From: Bacteroidales bacterium | Lineage (GTDB): Bacteria; Bacteroidota; Bacteroidia; Bacteroidales; P3 | Direction: 5' to 3' | Assembly (NCBI GenBank): GCA_017940465.1 | Contig: JAGAYN010000040.1 | Span: 44,219-108,218, forward strand | DNA length: 64,000 nt | In this document: one piece after another, positions 8,506 through 17,730 of the stretch | Layout of the letters: each line of letters begins with the position of its first letter | Position numbering within the stretch: the first letter of the stretch is position 1 | Translations under genes and position numbers: made by a program | Notes under the pieces: generated by a model | Database searches by the model: none | Told to the model about the DNA's origin: nothing | The model's input: the letters and a program-made list of their open reading frames with translations, nothing else

Positions 8506-10938
8506 ATGAAAAAGCAAGCAATCTTTGCACTGATGACGGCCGCGGCACTTGGCCTTGCGGCACAGACTTTCACCATCAACGGCACCCTGCGCGATGGGCA
8601 GACGGGCGAGGCTATGGCATTTGCCAACTGTGTGCTGTTGCACGAGGACAGCACATTCGCCCGCCTCGGCGCCACTACGGGGCTGTCGGGCGCGTTCCGC
8701 ATCGGGCAGGCGACCGACACTGCCTACCTGTTGCGCATCACCGCCGTGGGCTACGAGCCCTACTGGCAGCGCTTGCGCCTGCCGCAAGACACCGCCGTGG
8801 GCACCATCAGCCTCTTCCACAGCAGCACCACGCTGGGGGAGGTGGCTGTCGTGGCCGAGAAACCCCTCTACAGCGCCGACGGCGAGAAGGTGTTCTACCA
8901 CGTGGAGGACGACCCGAGCGTGCAGACCGGCACGATGGCCGATGCCCTGCAAAATGCGCCCGGCGTGGAGGTGGACCCCGAGGGCAACATCACCCTGCGC
9001 GGCAGCGGCGACGTAACCGTCTGGCTAAACGACCGCCCCTCGAACCTCAGTGGCGAGGCCCTGAAGCAATACATCAAGACCCTGCCCGCCAGCAGTGTGA
9101 AACGTGTCGAGGTGCTCAGCAACCCCTCGGCCCGCTACGGCTCGACGGGAGCCATCATCAACATCAACATCATCACCGACCAGCGCGTGCAGCTCAACTC
9201 GCTGCTCTCCATCGGCCTCAACGCCAGCACCACGCCCTACCTGCAGCCGTGGCTCTCCTATGTGTGGGCCAACGACAAGGTGAGCGTCAACGCATGGATG
9301 AATGGCCACGGCAGCCGCACCGACGTACAGATACACAACGAGGAGCGCCTCTATGCCGACGACGGAAGTCTCTCGACGGAGTACTCCTACGGCGGCACCG
9401 AAGAGCAGCGCCGCACCAACGGCAACATAGGTGCGGAACTGACGTGGCAGGTGGACAGCCTGACGAGCCTAACCCTCTGGGGCGGCGCTTACGGCGGTGG
9501 ACAATACACAGGCAGCCAGTACGACATCGCCCGGGAGGAGCACCTCTATAATCCGGGCGACTACAGCTACCGAAGCAACATCGCCGTGGACCCCAACCGC
9601 AACGGATCGCTCTACTACGGCCTCTACCTCGAGCGACAACTGGACACCCTCGGGCAGAAGATAAGTCTCGACGCCAGCGGCCAGTACAGCCACCAGCACC
9701 AGCTCTTCGACAAGGAACGGCTCTACACCGTCATGCAGCAGCACAACATGCACACCTTGCGCGACTATACCTATTTCTCCTTCTGGAACAGCATCGACCT
9801 CGACTACGTGAAACCCTACAGCACCACTGGCCAGGTGGAGGCCGGCGCAAGCCTCGTGCTTGGCCGCAACAACAACCAGCAGCTGTGGGACAGCCTCGAC
9901 TTCGCCACGCATCTTTACGGCCGCGATGCCGACCGCACTTTCAGCAACCGCATTGTGGACAACGAGCTGAACGCCTACTTCGCCGTGCAGCAGAAGGTGC
10001 AGCGCCTCACCCTCAAGGGCGGTGTGCGCGTCTACCGCAAGTGGAAGCAGGCCTACTTCATCGACCTGCCCATCGAGACCACGCAATACGATGTGGACAA
10101 AGCCTTCTGGGACTTCATCCCTTCGCTCCACGCCAGCTACTCCACCGAGAGCGGCCACAATTTCACCATCAGCTACACGCGTCGTTTCATGTCGCCCGGC
10201 GCGCAGCTGTGGAGCCCGTATGTGGAACTGAAAGAAGAAAGCTACGGCATAGGCAACCCCGACCTGCGCTTCAGCCACACCCACAACCTCGAAGGCGGCT
10301 GGACGATGTACCAAGGGTGGGGTAGTGTGAGCCTGACTGGCTACCTGCGCGCCAACACTGACGAGATGCAGTCCCTCGAAGACGTGGCCTACAGCCTCTT
10401 TTTTGGCCGCATTGTGAAGTACAGTCAGTACCGCAATATCGGCGACAGCCGCACCATCGGCGCCGAGGCCAACGTCACGTGGCGACCCAGACCTTTCATG
10501 AACATCCGCCTCTACGCCAACCTCTACGACTACCATTACAACATGGAGTTCCGCCCCGGCGAGTGGGACGAGCGCCACCTGCCCACCTTCAGCGGACGGC
10601 TCAACGTCACGGGCAAACTGTGGAGCGTGCTGCAGGTCTACGCCAACGCCCGATACTCCACCGCCGCGCTGTCGCTGATGAGCAAGAGCCAGCCCACGTT
10701 CCAGCTAGACCTGGGCCTCAGTGCCGACCTGCTGGAGCGTCGCCTGTCGCTCTTCCTCAACGCCAGCGACATCTTCGCCAGCGCACAGGCAGGAGATGCC
10801 TCGCTCAACCCCTACTACCGCACCGACTTCCGCTACACCTGGGGCAGCCGCTCCATCACCCTCGGCCTCACCTACCGCTTCGGCAGGCTGGAACTGCAAG
10901 GCCGCGCCCGCGAAGGCGTCAGCGCCCCGACGATATAG
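8506..10938 (+). CDS. TonB-dependent-receptor-like outer-membrane barrel (OMP_b-brl_3 type)
   Basis: 810 residues from ATG 8506. A signal peptide (MKKQAIFALMTAAALGLAAQ) is followed by a carboxypeptidase-regulatory-like domain (about 20-105, INGTLRDGQTGEAMAFANC), a plug-like domain (about 125-225, with GVEVDPEGNITLRGSGDVTV and PSARYGSTGAIININ), then a long beta barrel with many aromatic-ended strands to the C-terminus (ITLGLTYRFG). The TonB box is not obvious, as usual for this subfamily. Likely role: outer-membrane transport or assembly, ligand unknown. An upstream in-frame ATG at 8296 would put noncoding sequence before the signal peptide, so it is rejected. Confidence 0.88.
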   Translation: MKKQAIFALMTAAALGLAAQTFTINGTLRDGQTGEAMAFANCVLLHEDSTFARLGATTGLSGAFRIGQATDTAYLLRITAVGYEPYWQRLRLPQDTAVGTISLFHSSTTLGEVAVVAEKPLYSADGEKVFYHVEDDPSVQTGTMADALQNAPGVEVDPEGNITLRGSGDVTVWLNDRPSNLSGEALKQYIKTLPASSVKRVEVLSNPSARYGSTGAIININIITDQRVQLNSLLSIGLNASTTPYLQPWLSYVWANDKVSVNAWMNGHGSRTDVQIHNEERLYADDGSLSTEYSYGGTEEQRRTNGNIGAELTWQVDSLTSLTLWGGAYGGGQYTGSQYDIAREEHLYNPGDYSYRSNIAVDPNRNGSLYYGLYLERQLDTLGQKISLDASGQYSHQHQLFDKERLYTVMQQHNMHTLRDYTYFSFWNSIDLDYVKPYSTTGQVEAGASLVLGRNNNQQLWDSLDFATHLYGRDADRTFSNRIVDNELNAYFAVQQKVQRLTLKGGVRVYRKWKQAYFIDLPIETTQYDVDKAFWDFIPSLHASYSTESGHNFTISYTRRFMSPGAQLWSPYVELKEESYGIGNPDLRFSHTHNLEGGWTMYQGWGSVSLTGYLRANTDEMQSLEDVAYSLFFGRIVKYSQYRNIGDSRTIGAEANVTWRPRPFMNIRLYANLYDYHYNMEFRPGEWDERHLPTFSGRLNVTGKLWSVLQVYANARYSTAALSLMSKSQPTFQLDLGLSADLLERRLSLFLNASDIFASAQAGDASLNPYYRTDFRYTWGSRSITLGLTYRFGRLELQGRAREGVSAPTI

Positions 10939-10951
10939 AAGCCCTCGCGTC

Positions 10952-10997
10952 GACAGACTTATCCGCCGTGCACGATTGCCCGGCGGATAAATTTGTC
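10952..10997. terminator. Two-way terminator hairpin
   Basis: TTATCCGCCG and CGGCGGATAA form a perfect 10-bp stem, extended by GACAGAC/ATTTGTC with mismatches. It lies between the convergent barrel gene and pheT and overlaps the pheT stop codon. Confidence 0.6.
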
Positions 10998-13476
10998 AGC
11001 CGCGAATCTTGGCGCCGAGTTGGGTCTCGAGGGCTTTCTGGATTTTGGCCATGGCGGATTCTATCTGCTTGTCGCCCATGGTCTTGTCCTTGTCCTGCAG
11101 GATGAAGCTGACGGCGTAGGACTTGAATCCCTCGGCAATGCCCTTGCCCTCGTAGACGTCGAAGAGGCCTACGGACTTGAGGAGTTTTTTCTCGCACTGC
11201 ATGGCCACCTGCTCCACCTGGGCGAAGGTCACCTCCTTCCCCAGCACCAGCGCCAGGTCGCGCCGCACCTCGGGGAACTTGGCCACCTCCTGATACTGCA
11301 CCTCCTTGGTGGGGTATTGCTTGAGGAGGAGCGTCCAGTTGAGGTCAGCGTAGTAGACGGGCTGCTTGATGTCCATGCGCTTCAGCGTCTCGCGGCCGAG
11401 GACGCCGAGGGTGGCGATGACCTTCTTGCTGTCGCGCATGACGAGGTCGAGGCCTTCGGAATAGTAGCGCGCCTGCGAGGGGAGCATCTCCACGCGGCTC
11501 ATGTTGACGCGCATACGATGGAGGATGGTCATGACGTAGGACTTGAGGCTGTAGAAGTCGGCCTCGGGGCTCTTCTGGCGCCAACTTTCGGCAGCCATGC
11601 GCCCGGTGAGGAAGAGGCTGACGTGCTCGGTCTCGGAGAAGCGCCTGGTGACGGGCAGGTCAGAGTCGTCGGACATGTCGGACTTCTGATAACTCCTGCC
11701 AAACTCGTAGAGTTTCTGGTCGAGGATGCGGTAGTTGATGTTGCGCGCCACGCACTCCAGTCCGCTGTAGAGCAGTGTCTGGCGCATGACGTTGAGTTCC
11801 TTGGAGAGGGGGTTGAGTATCTGCACCGAGGCCTCGGCGGGGAAGTCGGGGTTGCCCTCGTAGTATTCGCCCTTGGTGAGCGAGTTGTTCATGATTTCGG
11901 AGAAGCCGTTGTCGGTGAGGTAGTCGGCGACGGCATTCTTGAGCTTTGCGGGGTTGGGCTTTCGTCCATAGGAGAGGCAACTGTTGAGGCGCTCGTCGAA
12001 GGTGATGTTGTTGTAGCCGTAGATGCGCATGATTTCCTCCACGATGTCGCACTCGCGCGTTACGTCGGCCTTGCAGGTGGGCACGCGGAGGGTCATTCCG
12101 TCGGCATCCTCGCGGGAGATCTCGATGTCGAGCGAGGTGAGGGCCGTGCGGACAGCCTCGAGGGGGATGTCCTGCCCGATGAGGTCGAACATGCGGCGGA
12201 AGTTCACCTCCACCACCGGGCGTTCTATCTTGTTGGGGTAGAGGTCAATCATGCTTCCGCAGACCTCGCCGCCGGCCACCTCCTGGATGAGCTTCACGGC
12301 GCGGCGCAGGGCCCAGGGGGTGATGTTGGGGTCGCAGGTGCGCTCGTAGCGGTAGGAGGCGTCGGTCTTCAGCCCATGGCGCTGGCTGGTCTTGCGGACG
12401 GAGACGGGATTGAAGTAGGCGCTCTCGAGGAAGACATTGACGGTATCCACCGAGACGCCGCTCTTCTGCCCGCCGAAGACGCCGGCGATGCACATGCCCT
12501 CGTTCTCGTCGCATATCATCAGGTCGCGGGCGTCGAGCGTGCGCTCCACGCCGTCGAGGGTGACGAACTTGGTGCCCTGCGGGAGGGTCTTCACCACCAC
12601 CTGGCCACCGGCAATCCTGTCTGCGTCGAAGGCATGCAGCGGCTGGCCGACCTCCATCATGACGAAGTTGGTTACGTCGACCACGTTGTTGATGGGGCGC
12701 AGGCCGACGGTGCGCAGGCGGTTCTGCAGCCACTCGGGGCTCTCCCCCACCCTGACGCCACGAAGCGTGATGCCGGTGTAGCGCGGGCAGAGGTCTGTGT
12801 TTTCCACTGTTACCTTGACAGCGTCCGGGCTATCCGGCTGCTCCGGAAGTTCCGGAGCCTCCGGCCACCGGATGGAGAGTTGCTTCCCCTCGCGGGTGTT
12901 TTTGACGGCCACCACGTCGCGCGCCACGCCGATGTGCGAGATGGCGTCCATGCGGTTGGCGGTGATGGCCACCTCCAGCAGGTAGTCGTCCTGCACATGG
13001 AAGTATTCCTTGGCGGGCATCCCCACGGGGGCGTCGTCGGGCAGCACCATGATGCCGGCGTGGTCGGTGCCGAGCTGCAGCTCGTCGGCAGCGCAGAGCA
13101 TACCTTCGCTGACGGCACCGCGCAGCTTGCCCTTCTTGATCTCGTAGTATTCTGTGTCCGAAGTGTATATCTTCGTGCCAATCTGCGCGCACACCACCTT
13201 CTGCCCTGCGGCCACATTGGGGGCGCCACAGACGATGTTAAGCGGCGTGCCCGAGCCCACGTCGACCGTAGTCAGGTGCAGGTGGTCACTGTCCGGATGG
13301 GGCTCGCAGGTCAGCACCTGGGCTATCACCACATGCTCCAGCCCCCCTTTGATGGTCTCCACCTTCTCCATGCCGTCCACTTCCAGACCGCTGAAGGTCA
13401 GCAGGTCGTCCAGCTCCTGGGGCGTCATGCCGCCCAAATCCACATACTCTTTAAGCCACGAAAACGATATATTCAT
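10996..13476 (-). CDS. pheT: Phenylalanine--tRNA ligase beta subunit
   Basis: 826 residues, full bacterial length. Domains run in the usual order: N-terminal B1, tRNA-binding OB fold (about 42-150, CEPHPDSDHLHLTTVDVG), B3/B4 editing domain (about 215-390), B5 (about 405-480), catalytic-like core, and the C-terminal ferredoxin-fold anticodon-binding domain (FPEVRRDLALVLGKEVTF to the end). It partners PheS, which is not in this window. It lies 27 bp downstream of glnS, so the two are probably co-transcribed. A 9-bp tandem array is inserted in frame between the OB-fold region and B3/B4, giving PEAPELPEQPDSPDA. Confidence 0.95.
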   Translation of the reverse strand: MNISFSWLKEYVDLGGMTPQELDDLLTFSGLEVDGMEKVETIKGGLEHVVIAQVLTCEPHPDSDHLHLTTVDVGSGTPLNIVCGAPNVAAGQKVVCAQIGTKIYTSDTEYYEIKKGKLRGAVSEGMLCAADELQLGTDHAGIMVLPDDAPVGMPAKEYFHVQDDYLLEVAITANRMDAISHIGVARDVVAVKNTREGKQLSIRWPEAPELPEQPDSPDAVKVTVENTDLCPRYTGITLRGVRVGESPEWLQNRLRTVGLRPINNVVDVTNFVMMEVGQPLHAFDADRIAGGQVVVKTLPQGTKFVTLDGVERTLDARDLMICDENEGMCIAGVFGGQKSGVSVDTVNVFLESAYFNPVSVRKTSQRHGLKTDASYRYERTCDPNITPWALRRAVKLIQEVAGGEVCGSMIDLYPNKIERPVVEVNFRRMFDLIGQDIPLEAVRTALTSLDIEISREDADGMTLRVPTCKADVTRECDIVEEIMRIYGYNNITFDERLNSCLSYGRKPNPAKLKNAVADYLTDNGFSEIMNNSLTKGEYYEGNPDFPAEASVQILNPLSKELNVMRQTLLYSGLECVARNINYRILDQKLYEFGRSYQKSDMSDDSDLPVTRRFSETEHVSLFLTGRMAAESWRQKSPEADFYSLKSYVMTILHRMRVNMSRVEMLPSQARYYSEGLDLVMRDSKKVIATLGVLGRETLKRMDIKQPVYYADLNWTLLLKQYPTKEVQYQEVAKFPEVRRDLALVLGKEVTFAQVEQVAMQCEKKLLKSVGLFDVYEGKGIAEGFKSYAVSFILQDKDKTMGDKQIESAMAKIQKALETQLGAKIRG
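12824..12868 (-). repeat. 9-bp tandem array inside pheT, unit containing TCCGGA
   Basis: Five 9-bp units with constant TCCGG on the plus strand encode a Pro/Glu/Asp-rich linker of PheT. The period keeps the frame open. Confidence 0.8.
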
Positions 13477-13503
13477 AATTCTTAAACTCTTGGTTATTAA
13501 CTC

Positions 13504-15189
13504 TTACTTCACTTTTGCCCAGCTGTCCTTGAGGGTGCAGGTGCGGTTGAAGACGGGGCGGGCGGGGGTGCTGTCGGGGTCGGTGCAGAAGTAGCCCATG
13601 CGCTCGAACTGGTAGCGGGCGATGCCGTCGGCGAACTGGCCGTGGTCGGTGTCGGCGAGGGCGGGCTCGCACTTGGCGGCGACCACGCGGAGGCTGTCGG
13701 GGTTGAGGTTGTCGAGGAAGGTTTTTCCTTCGGGGGCCTCGTCGGGGGCCTCGGTGGCGAAGAGGCGGTCGAAGAGGCGCACCTCGGCGTCGACGGCGTG
13801 CTGCGCGCTGACCCAGTGGATAGTGCCCTTCACCTTGCGCCCGTCGGGGGCGTCGCCACCGCGCGTGGCGGGGTCGTAGGTGCAGTGGATGCAGGTGATG
13901 CGGCCCTCGGCGTCCTTCTCGACGCTCTGCGCGGTGACGAAGTAGGCGTAGCGCAGACGCACCTCCTGGCCGATGGCCATGCGGAAGTATTTCTTGGGGG
14001 CCACCTCCATGAAGTCCTCGCGCTCGATATAGAGCTCGCGGCCGAAGGGTACCTCGCGGGTGCCGTCGGCCTCGCATTCGGGGTTATTGACGGCGGTGAG
14101 CATCTCGGTCTGCCCTTCGGGATAGTTGTCGATGACCACCTTCACGGGGTCTAAAACGGCCATGCGCCTCTGCGCCACCTTATTGAGATGCTCGCGAAGC
14201 GAGAACTCAAGGAGGCCGTAGTCGATGATGTTGTCGCGCTTGGCGACGCCGATGCGGTCGCAGAAGGCGCGGATGCTCTCGGGCGTGTAGCCGCGGCGGC
14301 GGAAGCCGCAGATGGTGGGCATGCGGGGGTCGTCCCAGCCGCTGACGTGGTTTTCCTTCACCAGCTGCAGCAGTTTGCGCTTGGACATGACGGTGTAGTT
14401 GATGTTGAGGCGGGCGAACTCGTACTGGTGCGAGGGCCAGATGCCAAGCTGCTCGATGAACCAGTCGTACAAAGGGCGGTGTATATCGAACTCCAACGTG
14501 CAGATACTGTGTGTGATATGCTCGATGGAATCGGACTGGCCGTGGGCGTAGTCGTACATGGGGTAGATGCACCAGCGGTCGCCCGTGCGGTGGTGGTGGG
14601 CGTGGAGGATGCGGTACATGATGGGGTCGCGGAACATCATGTTGGGGTGCGCCATGTCGATCTTGGCGCGGAGCACCTTGGCGCCGTCGGGAAATTCGCC
14701 GGCACGCATACGCTGGAAGAGGTCGATGTTCTCCTCTACGGAGCGGTTGCGGTAGGGGCTGTCGGTGCCGGGGGTGGTTACCGTGCCGCGGCCGGCACGG
14801 ATTTCGTCCAGCGTCTGGTCGTCCACGTAGGCCAACCCCTTGCGTATCAACTCGCAGGCCCATTCGTAAAGTTGCTCGAAATAGTCGGAGGCGTAGTGCA
14901 TCTCGGCCCAGTCGAAGCCGAGCCAACGGATGTCCTGCTGGATGGAATCGACATACTCGGTGTCCTCTTTGACGGGGTTCGTGTCGTCGAAGCGGAGGTT
15001 GGTCTTGCCACCGTACTTCTTGGCGAGGCCGAAGTTGATGCAGATGCTCTTGGCGTGGCCGATGTGGAGGTAGCCGTTGGGCTCGGGGGGGAAGCGGGTC
15101 TGTATGGCGGTGCAGCGGCCTTCGCTCAGGTCGCGCTCAATGATTTCTTCCAGAAAGTTGAGCTGGCGCTCGGTGGTGTTTTCTTCCAT
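13504..15189 (-). CDS. glnS: Glutamine--tRNA ligase
   Basis: 561 residues, class I synthetase. The HIGH motif is [15 protein letters not shown] (about 29-43) and the KMSKS equivalent is VMSKRKL near 266-272. The C-terminal half carries the two beta-barrel anticodon-binding domains (from about 340). It charges tRNA-Gln directly, so this organism does not depend only on the GatCAB route. The minus-strand promoter is visible upstream and glnS leads the glnS-pheT pair. Confidence 0.96.
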   Translation of the reverse strand: MEENTTERQLNFLEEIIERDLSEGRCTAIQTRFPPEPNGYLHIGHAKSICINFGLAKKYGGKTNLRFDDTNPVKEDTEYVDSIQQDIRWLGFDWAEMHYASDYFEQLYEWACELIRKGLAYVDDQTLDEIRAGRGTVTTPGTDSPYRNRSVEENIDLFQRMRAGEFPDGAKVLRAKIDMAHPNMMFRDPIMYRILHAHHHRTGDRWCIYPMYDYAHGQSDSIEHITHSICTLEFDIHRPLYDWFIEQLGIWPSHQYEFARLNINYTVMSKRKLLQLVKENHVSGWDDPRMPTICGFRRRGYTPESIRAFCDRIGVAKRDNIIDYGLLEFSLREHLNKVAQRRMAVLDPVKVVIDNYPEGQTEMLTAVNNPECEADGTREVPFGRELYIEREDFMEVAPKKYFRMAIGQEVRLRYAYFVTAQSVEKDAEGRITCIHCTYDPATRGGDAPDGRKVKGTIHWVSAQHAVDAEVRLFDRLFATEAPDEAPEGKTFLDNLNPDSLRVVAAKCEPALADTDHGQFADGIARYQFERMGYFCTDPDSTPARPVFNRTCTLKDSWAKVK

Positions 15190-15242
15190 AACGGGTTGAA
15201 TGATTAATAATTATGTACAATATATATAGTGGTTTCAGGCAA

Positions 15243-15278
15243 CAAAGATAGCAAATTTTCCCCAATCGCGACCGAAAA
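15243..15278 (-). promoter_or_regulatory. glnS promoter
   Basis: On the minus strand TATCTTTG (plus 15243-15250) is the Bacteroidota -7 box. TTTTCGG about 21 bp upstream (plus 15272-15278) stands in for the -33 TTTG. It lies 54 bp from the glnS start. Confidence 0.65.
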
Positions 15279-15314
15279 TATTGCCATTTTTAAGCAAAAC
15301 ACTGTGTATCAGCA

Positions 15315-15450
15315 TGGTATAAAACCCGCACATTTTTTGGGAAAAACAGCCGGAAACCCCGATTTTTGCCCATTTGCAACTGGCTGATTCCTAAGAGCTT
15401 GTTACCTTCCCCTTTTTCTCCTCTTTTTCTCAACTTCGTATCCTCCTGGT
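15315..15450 (+). repeat. Dispersed intergenic element, copy 3 (long subtype)
   Basis: A/T-rich left part (TTTTTTGGGAAAAACAGCCGG), core TTGCAACTGGCTGATT at about 15373-15388, then pyrimidine tracts TTCCCCTTTTTCTCCTC (15407-15430) and TATCCTCC. Same orientation as the other copies. It lies between the divergent glnS and the lipoprotein gene at 15513. Confidence 0.75.
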
Positions 15451-15475
15451 GTGCTCCCGGGGTGTGGAAAAAAAA

Positions 15476-15512
15476 TTGTTGGTGATTCAGAAAATGTTCT
15501 TATCTTTGCACC
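15476..15512 (+). promoter_or_regulatory. Promoter placing the start codon at the expected transcription start
   Basis: TTG at 15476 and TATCTTTG at 15501-15508 are spaced as in Bacteroidota promoters. The ATG of the next gene follows only 4 bp later (CACC), at or next to the expected transcription start, so the mRNA is probably leaderless. Confidence 0.6.
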
Positions 15513-16112
15513 ATGAAAAAAATAACATTAGCATTGGCATTGGCAGGATGTATCACACTGACATCCTGCGACATAGTGAACCAACTGGCCGGTCAGGTGC
15601 AGAGTGTGGCCAACCTGGCGAACTGCGATTTCTCGCTCAAGAACGTCAATAACGTCAGCGTGGCGGGGGTGAATGTGAAGAATCTGACCCAGGGCAAGCT
15701 CTCGGCCACCGACGTGGTGAACCTCGTGGCCGCCTATCAGACCAAGCAGGTGCCGCTGGCGATGGACGTGAACGTGAACGTGAAGAACCCCACCAAGACG
15801 CAGGCCGCCCTGACGGCGATGGACTGGATACTGGCCATCGACGGCAGCGACGTGGCCAACGGCGTGAGCAACAAGGGCTTCACCGTGAAACCCAGCACCA
15901 CCACCACCGTGCCGCTGGGCGTGAAGACCGACCTCGGCAACGTCTTCTCCAGCAAGGGAGTGGAGAGCCTGAAGAACTTCGCCTCGAGCTTCACCACCGA
16001 AGGCGTCTCGTCGAAGGTGGGCCTCCGCGTGCGACCCAGCCTCTCGGTCGGCAGCACCCAGGTGCCTTTCCCCAACTACATCAAGCTGGAGAAGAAGACC
16101 GGCCGCGGATAA
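15513..16112 (+). CDS. LEA-type-2-like lipoprotein
   Basis: 199 residues with a lipoprotein signal (CITLTSC, Cys19). The body (MDVNVNVKNPTKTQAALTAM and following) resembles the water-stress/LEA14-like beta-sandwich found in small bacterial lipoproteins, where an N-P motif follows the second strand. Function unknown, probably envelope-located. The start codon is fixed by the signal peptide, and there is almost no 5' leader after the promoter. Confidence 0.72.
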   Translation: MKKITLALALAGCITLTSCDIVNQLAGQVQSVANLANCDFSLKNVNNVSVAGVNVKNLTQGKLSATDVVNLVAAYQTKQVPLAMDVNVNVKNPTKTQAALTAMDWILAIDGSDVANGVSNKGFTVKPSTTTTVPLGVKTDLGNVFSSKGVESLKNFASSFTTEGVSSKVGLRVRPSLSVGSTQVPFPNYIKLEKKTGRG

Positions 16113-16154
16113 ACAATCTAATTTCGTGATTACAAAAGGAAGCTTTTTATTAAA

Positions 16155-16562
16155 ATGAAACAATATAAATATAAAAAGGCTCTTGTTATCGCCGCTGCCC
16201 CATTGCTGTTTTTCGCCGGATGCGAAAAAGACGAACAAGAAACACCCACACAACAAACCAGTACAACAATTACATTTATTGGACGAAATTATTCTAAACA
16301 ATTACACGATACAACTATAGCACCACTATGTAAAAAATATGATATAGTATATGCAGAAGCTATTTATGATGGTTGGGATAATTTTGGAATAAACGACATT
16401 CGCGTTATGGCGCGTACGGTAGTTGATCAATTTGATAAATATAATCAATTGAAAGCCAAGTGTGGATTTGAATTTGTAGATACAGTTGGTGCAGGATTAA
16501 TGTGTAAAAAATTAGAAAATCTGGGCTACACAATTAAACTGTCACAAGACATCGCTAAATAA
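16155..16562 (+). CDS. Small lipoprotein, AT-rich, function unknown
   Basis: 135 residues with a lipobox (LLFFAGC, Cys23) and a mature part carrying ITFIGRNYSKQLHDTTIAPLC and two further Cys. I do not recognise the family. Codon use is strongly AT-rich (AAA, ATA, TTA), unlike the GC-rich genes on both sides, which suggests acquisition from elsewhere. It lies 42 bp after the LEA-like gene and ends at a strong terminator. Confidence 0.65.
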   Translation: MKQYKYKKALVIAAAPLLFFAGCEKDEQETPTQQTSTTITFIGRNYSKQLHDTTIAPLCKKYDIVYAEAIYDGWDNFGINDIRVMARTVVDQFDKYNQLKAKCGFEFVDTVGAGLMCKKLENLGYTIKLSQDIAK

Positions 16563-16566
16563 TAGT

Positions 16567-16597
16567 AATACCACCCATATCCGGGTGGTATTTTTTA
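16567..16597 (+). terminator. Rho-independent terminator
   Basis: AATACCACCC, loop ATATCC, GGGTGGTATT, then a T run: a perfect 10-bp stem just after the small lipoprotein gene. Confidence 0.85.
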
Positions 16598-16653
16598 CCT
16601 GTGCTTACCCACGCATACATTACGAGCCGGCACAGTTTTAGACTGCGCCTGCG

Positions 16654-17730
16654 CTAACCTACCTGCGTCAGGCGGAAGAACAGCCGGGCGGCTGGCTCGA
16701 TGAGGGCATCGGGGAAGTCGTAGTCGGGATGATGCAGCTCGGGCTGCCCTTCCCCGCTCCCCAAGCCGAACATAGCCCCCTGGAAGTGAAGCAGGTACTC
16801 GGCGAAGTCCTCGCTCCACCGATTGGGCAGTTGCTGCTCCTGCACCTTAAGCGGCACCGCTGCGGCCGCCGCTCTGATTTTCTCCACACATGAGGCGTGG
16901 TTCTCCGTGGCGCGGAAGGGCTCCACCAGCGAGCGGCCCACCTGCAGGCCGTGCCGCCCGGCCACCTCGTCCACCACGGCATTGGCCTCGGCCAGGAGGC
17001 ATTCCATCGCCTTGTTGGAAAAGGCGCGGAGGGTGAACATCACCTCGGCATGCCCTGCCGAGGTGCCGAAGGCAGGCTCGCCAAGGCGGACGCAGATGAG
17101 GGTGCTTTGGCGGAAATCCCCTCCCCTGCCGTTGAATTCATCGAAACGCCTGACAATCTCGGCCACCGCGAGGCCCGGATTGAGGCCCAACTCGGGCGTC
17201 GAGGCGTGGGTCTCGCGCCCGTCGAGGCGGTAGACCACCCCCGTGGAGGCGGCGGCAAAGGTCTCGGGGCAGAGCACCACGGTGCCCAGCGGGTAGCCCG
17301 GCAGGTTGTGCAACGCATAGATCGACTGTATGTTGTACTGCTGCAGGATGCCGCTCTCGAGCACCGCGCGCGCCCCCTCGCCGGTCTCCTCGGCAGGCTG
17401 CCAGAGCAACAGAATTGAAAATTGGGAGTTGTGAATTGAAAATTCCTCATCTATCAATTCGGCCAGGCGGAGCAGGACGGTGGTGTGGCCGTCGTGTCCG
17501 CAGCGGTGGCCGATGGGGAGGGCGTCGGTGTCGGCACGGAAGGCGATGGTGGGTGCCTGCGGGTCCCGGCCCCACACGGCAACGAAGCCCCAGCCGCCGA
17601 CATGGGTGTAGACCTTGTCCGGATGCAGACCCTGCAGGTGCTTGAGGATGAGGTCGTGGGCATAGCGCTCGTTGCCGGCGGTCTGCGGGTGGGCATGCAG
17701 GTCGCGCCGCAGGGAAAGGTAGTCAGTCAT
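16654..17730 (-). CDS. M20-family amidohydrolase/peptidase
   Basis: 358 residues of the M20D type (N-acyl amino acid amidohydrolases and relatives). RRDLHAHPQTAGNE near the start, RADTDALPIGHRCGHDGHTT (about 64-83) and QPAEETGEGARAV (about 110-122) contain the metal-binding Asp, His and Glu-Glu positions. The C-terminal metal His is in PELHHPDYDFPD. It overlaps the murD stop by 8 bp, so it belongs to the murL-murD operon. A role in trimming or recycling muropeptide-related amides is plausible but is only inferred from context. Confidence 0.82.
   Translation of the reverse strand: MTDYLSLRRDLHAHPQTAGNERYAHDLILKHLQGLHPDKVYTHVGGWGFVAVWGRDPQAPTIAFRADTDALPIGHRCGHDGHTTVLLRLAELIDEEFSIHNSQFSILLLWQPAEETGEGARAVLESGILQQYNIQSIYALHNLPGYPLGTVVLCPETFAAASTGVVYRLDGRETHASTPELGLNPGLAVAEIVRRFDEFNGRGGDFRQSTLICVRLGEPAFGTSAGHAEVMFTLRAFSNKAMECLLAEANAVVDEVAGRHGLQVGRSLVEPFRATENHASCVEKIRAAAAAVPLKVQEQQLPNRWSEDFAEYLLHFQGAMFGLGSGEGQPELHHPDYDFPDALIEPAARLFFRLTQVG

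Noticed and set aside
10993-13485. Very long open frame opposite pheT (830 codons)
   Set aside because: It is the antisense shadow of a GC-rich gene: it tracks pheT exactly and its sequence is Val/Gly/Asp/His-rich with no family features. The same applies to the long frames opposite leuS, ftsK, purF-like and nrdD.
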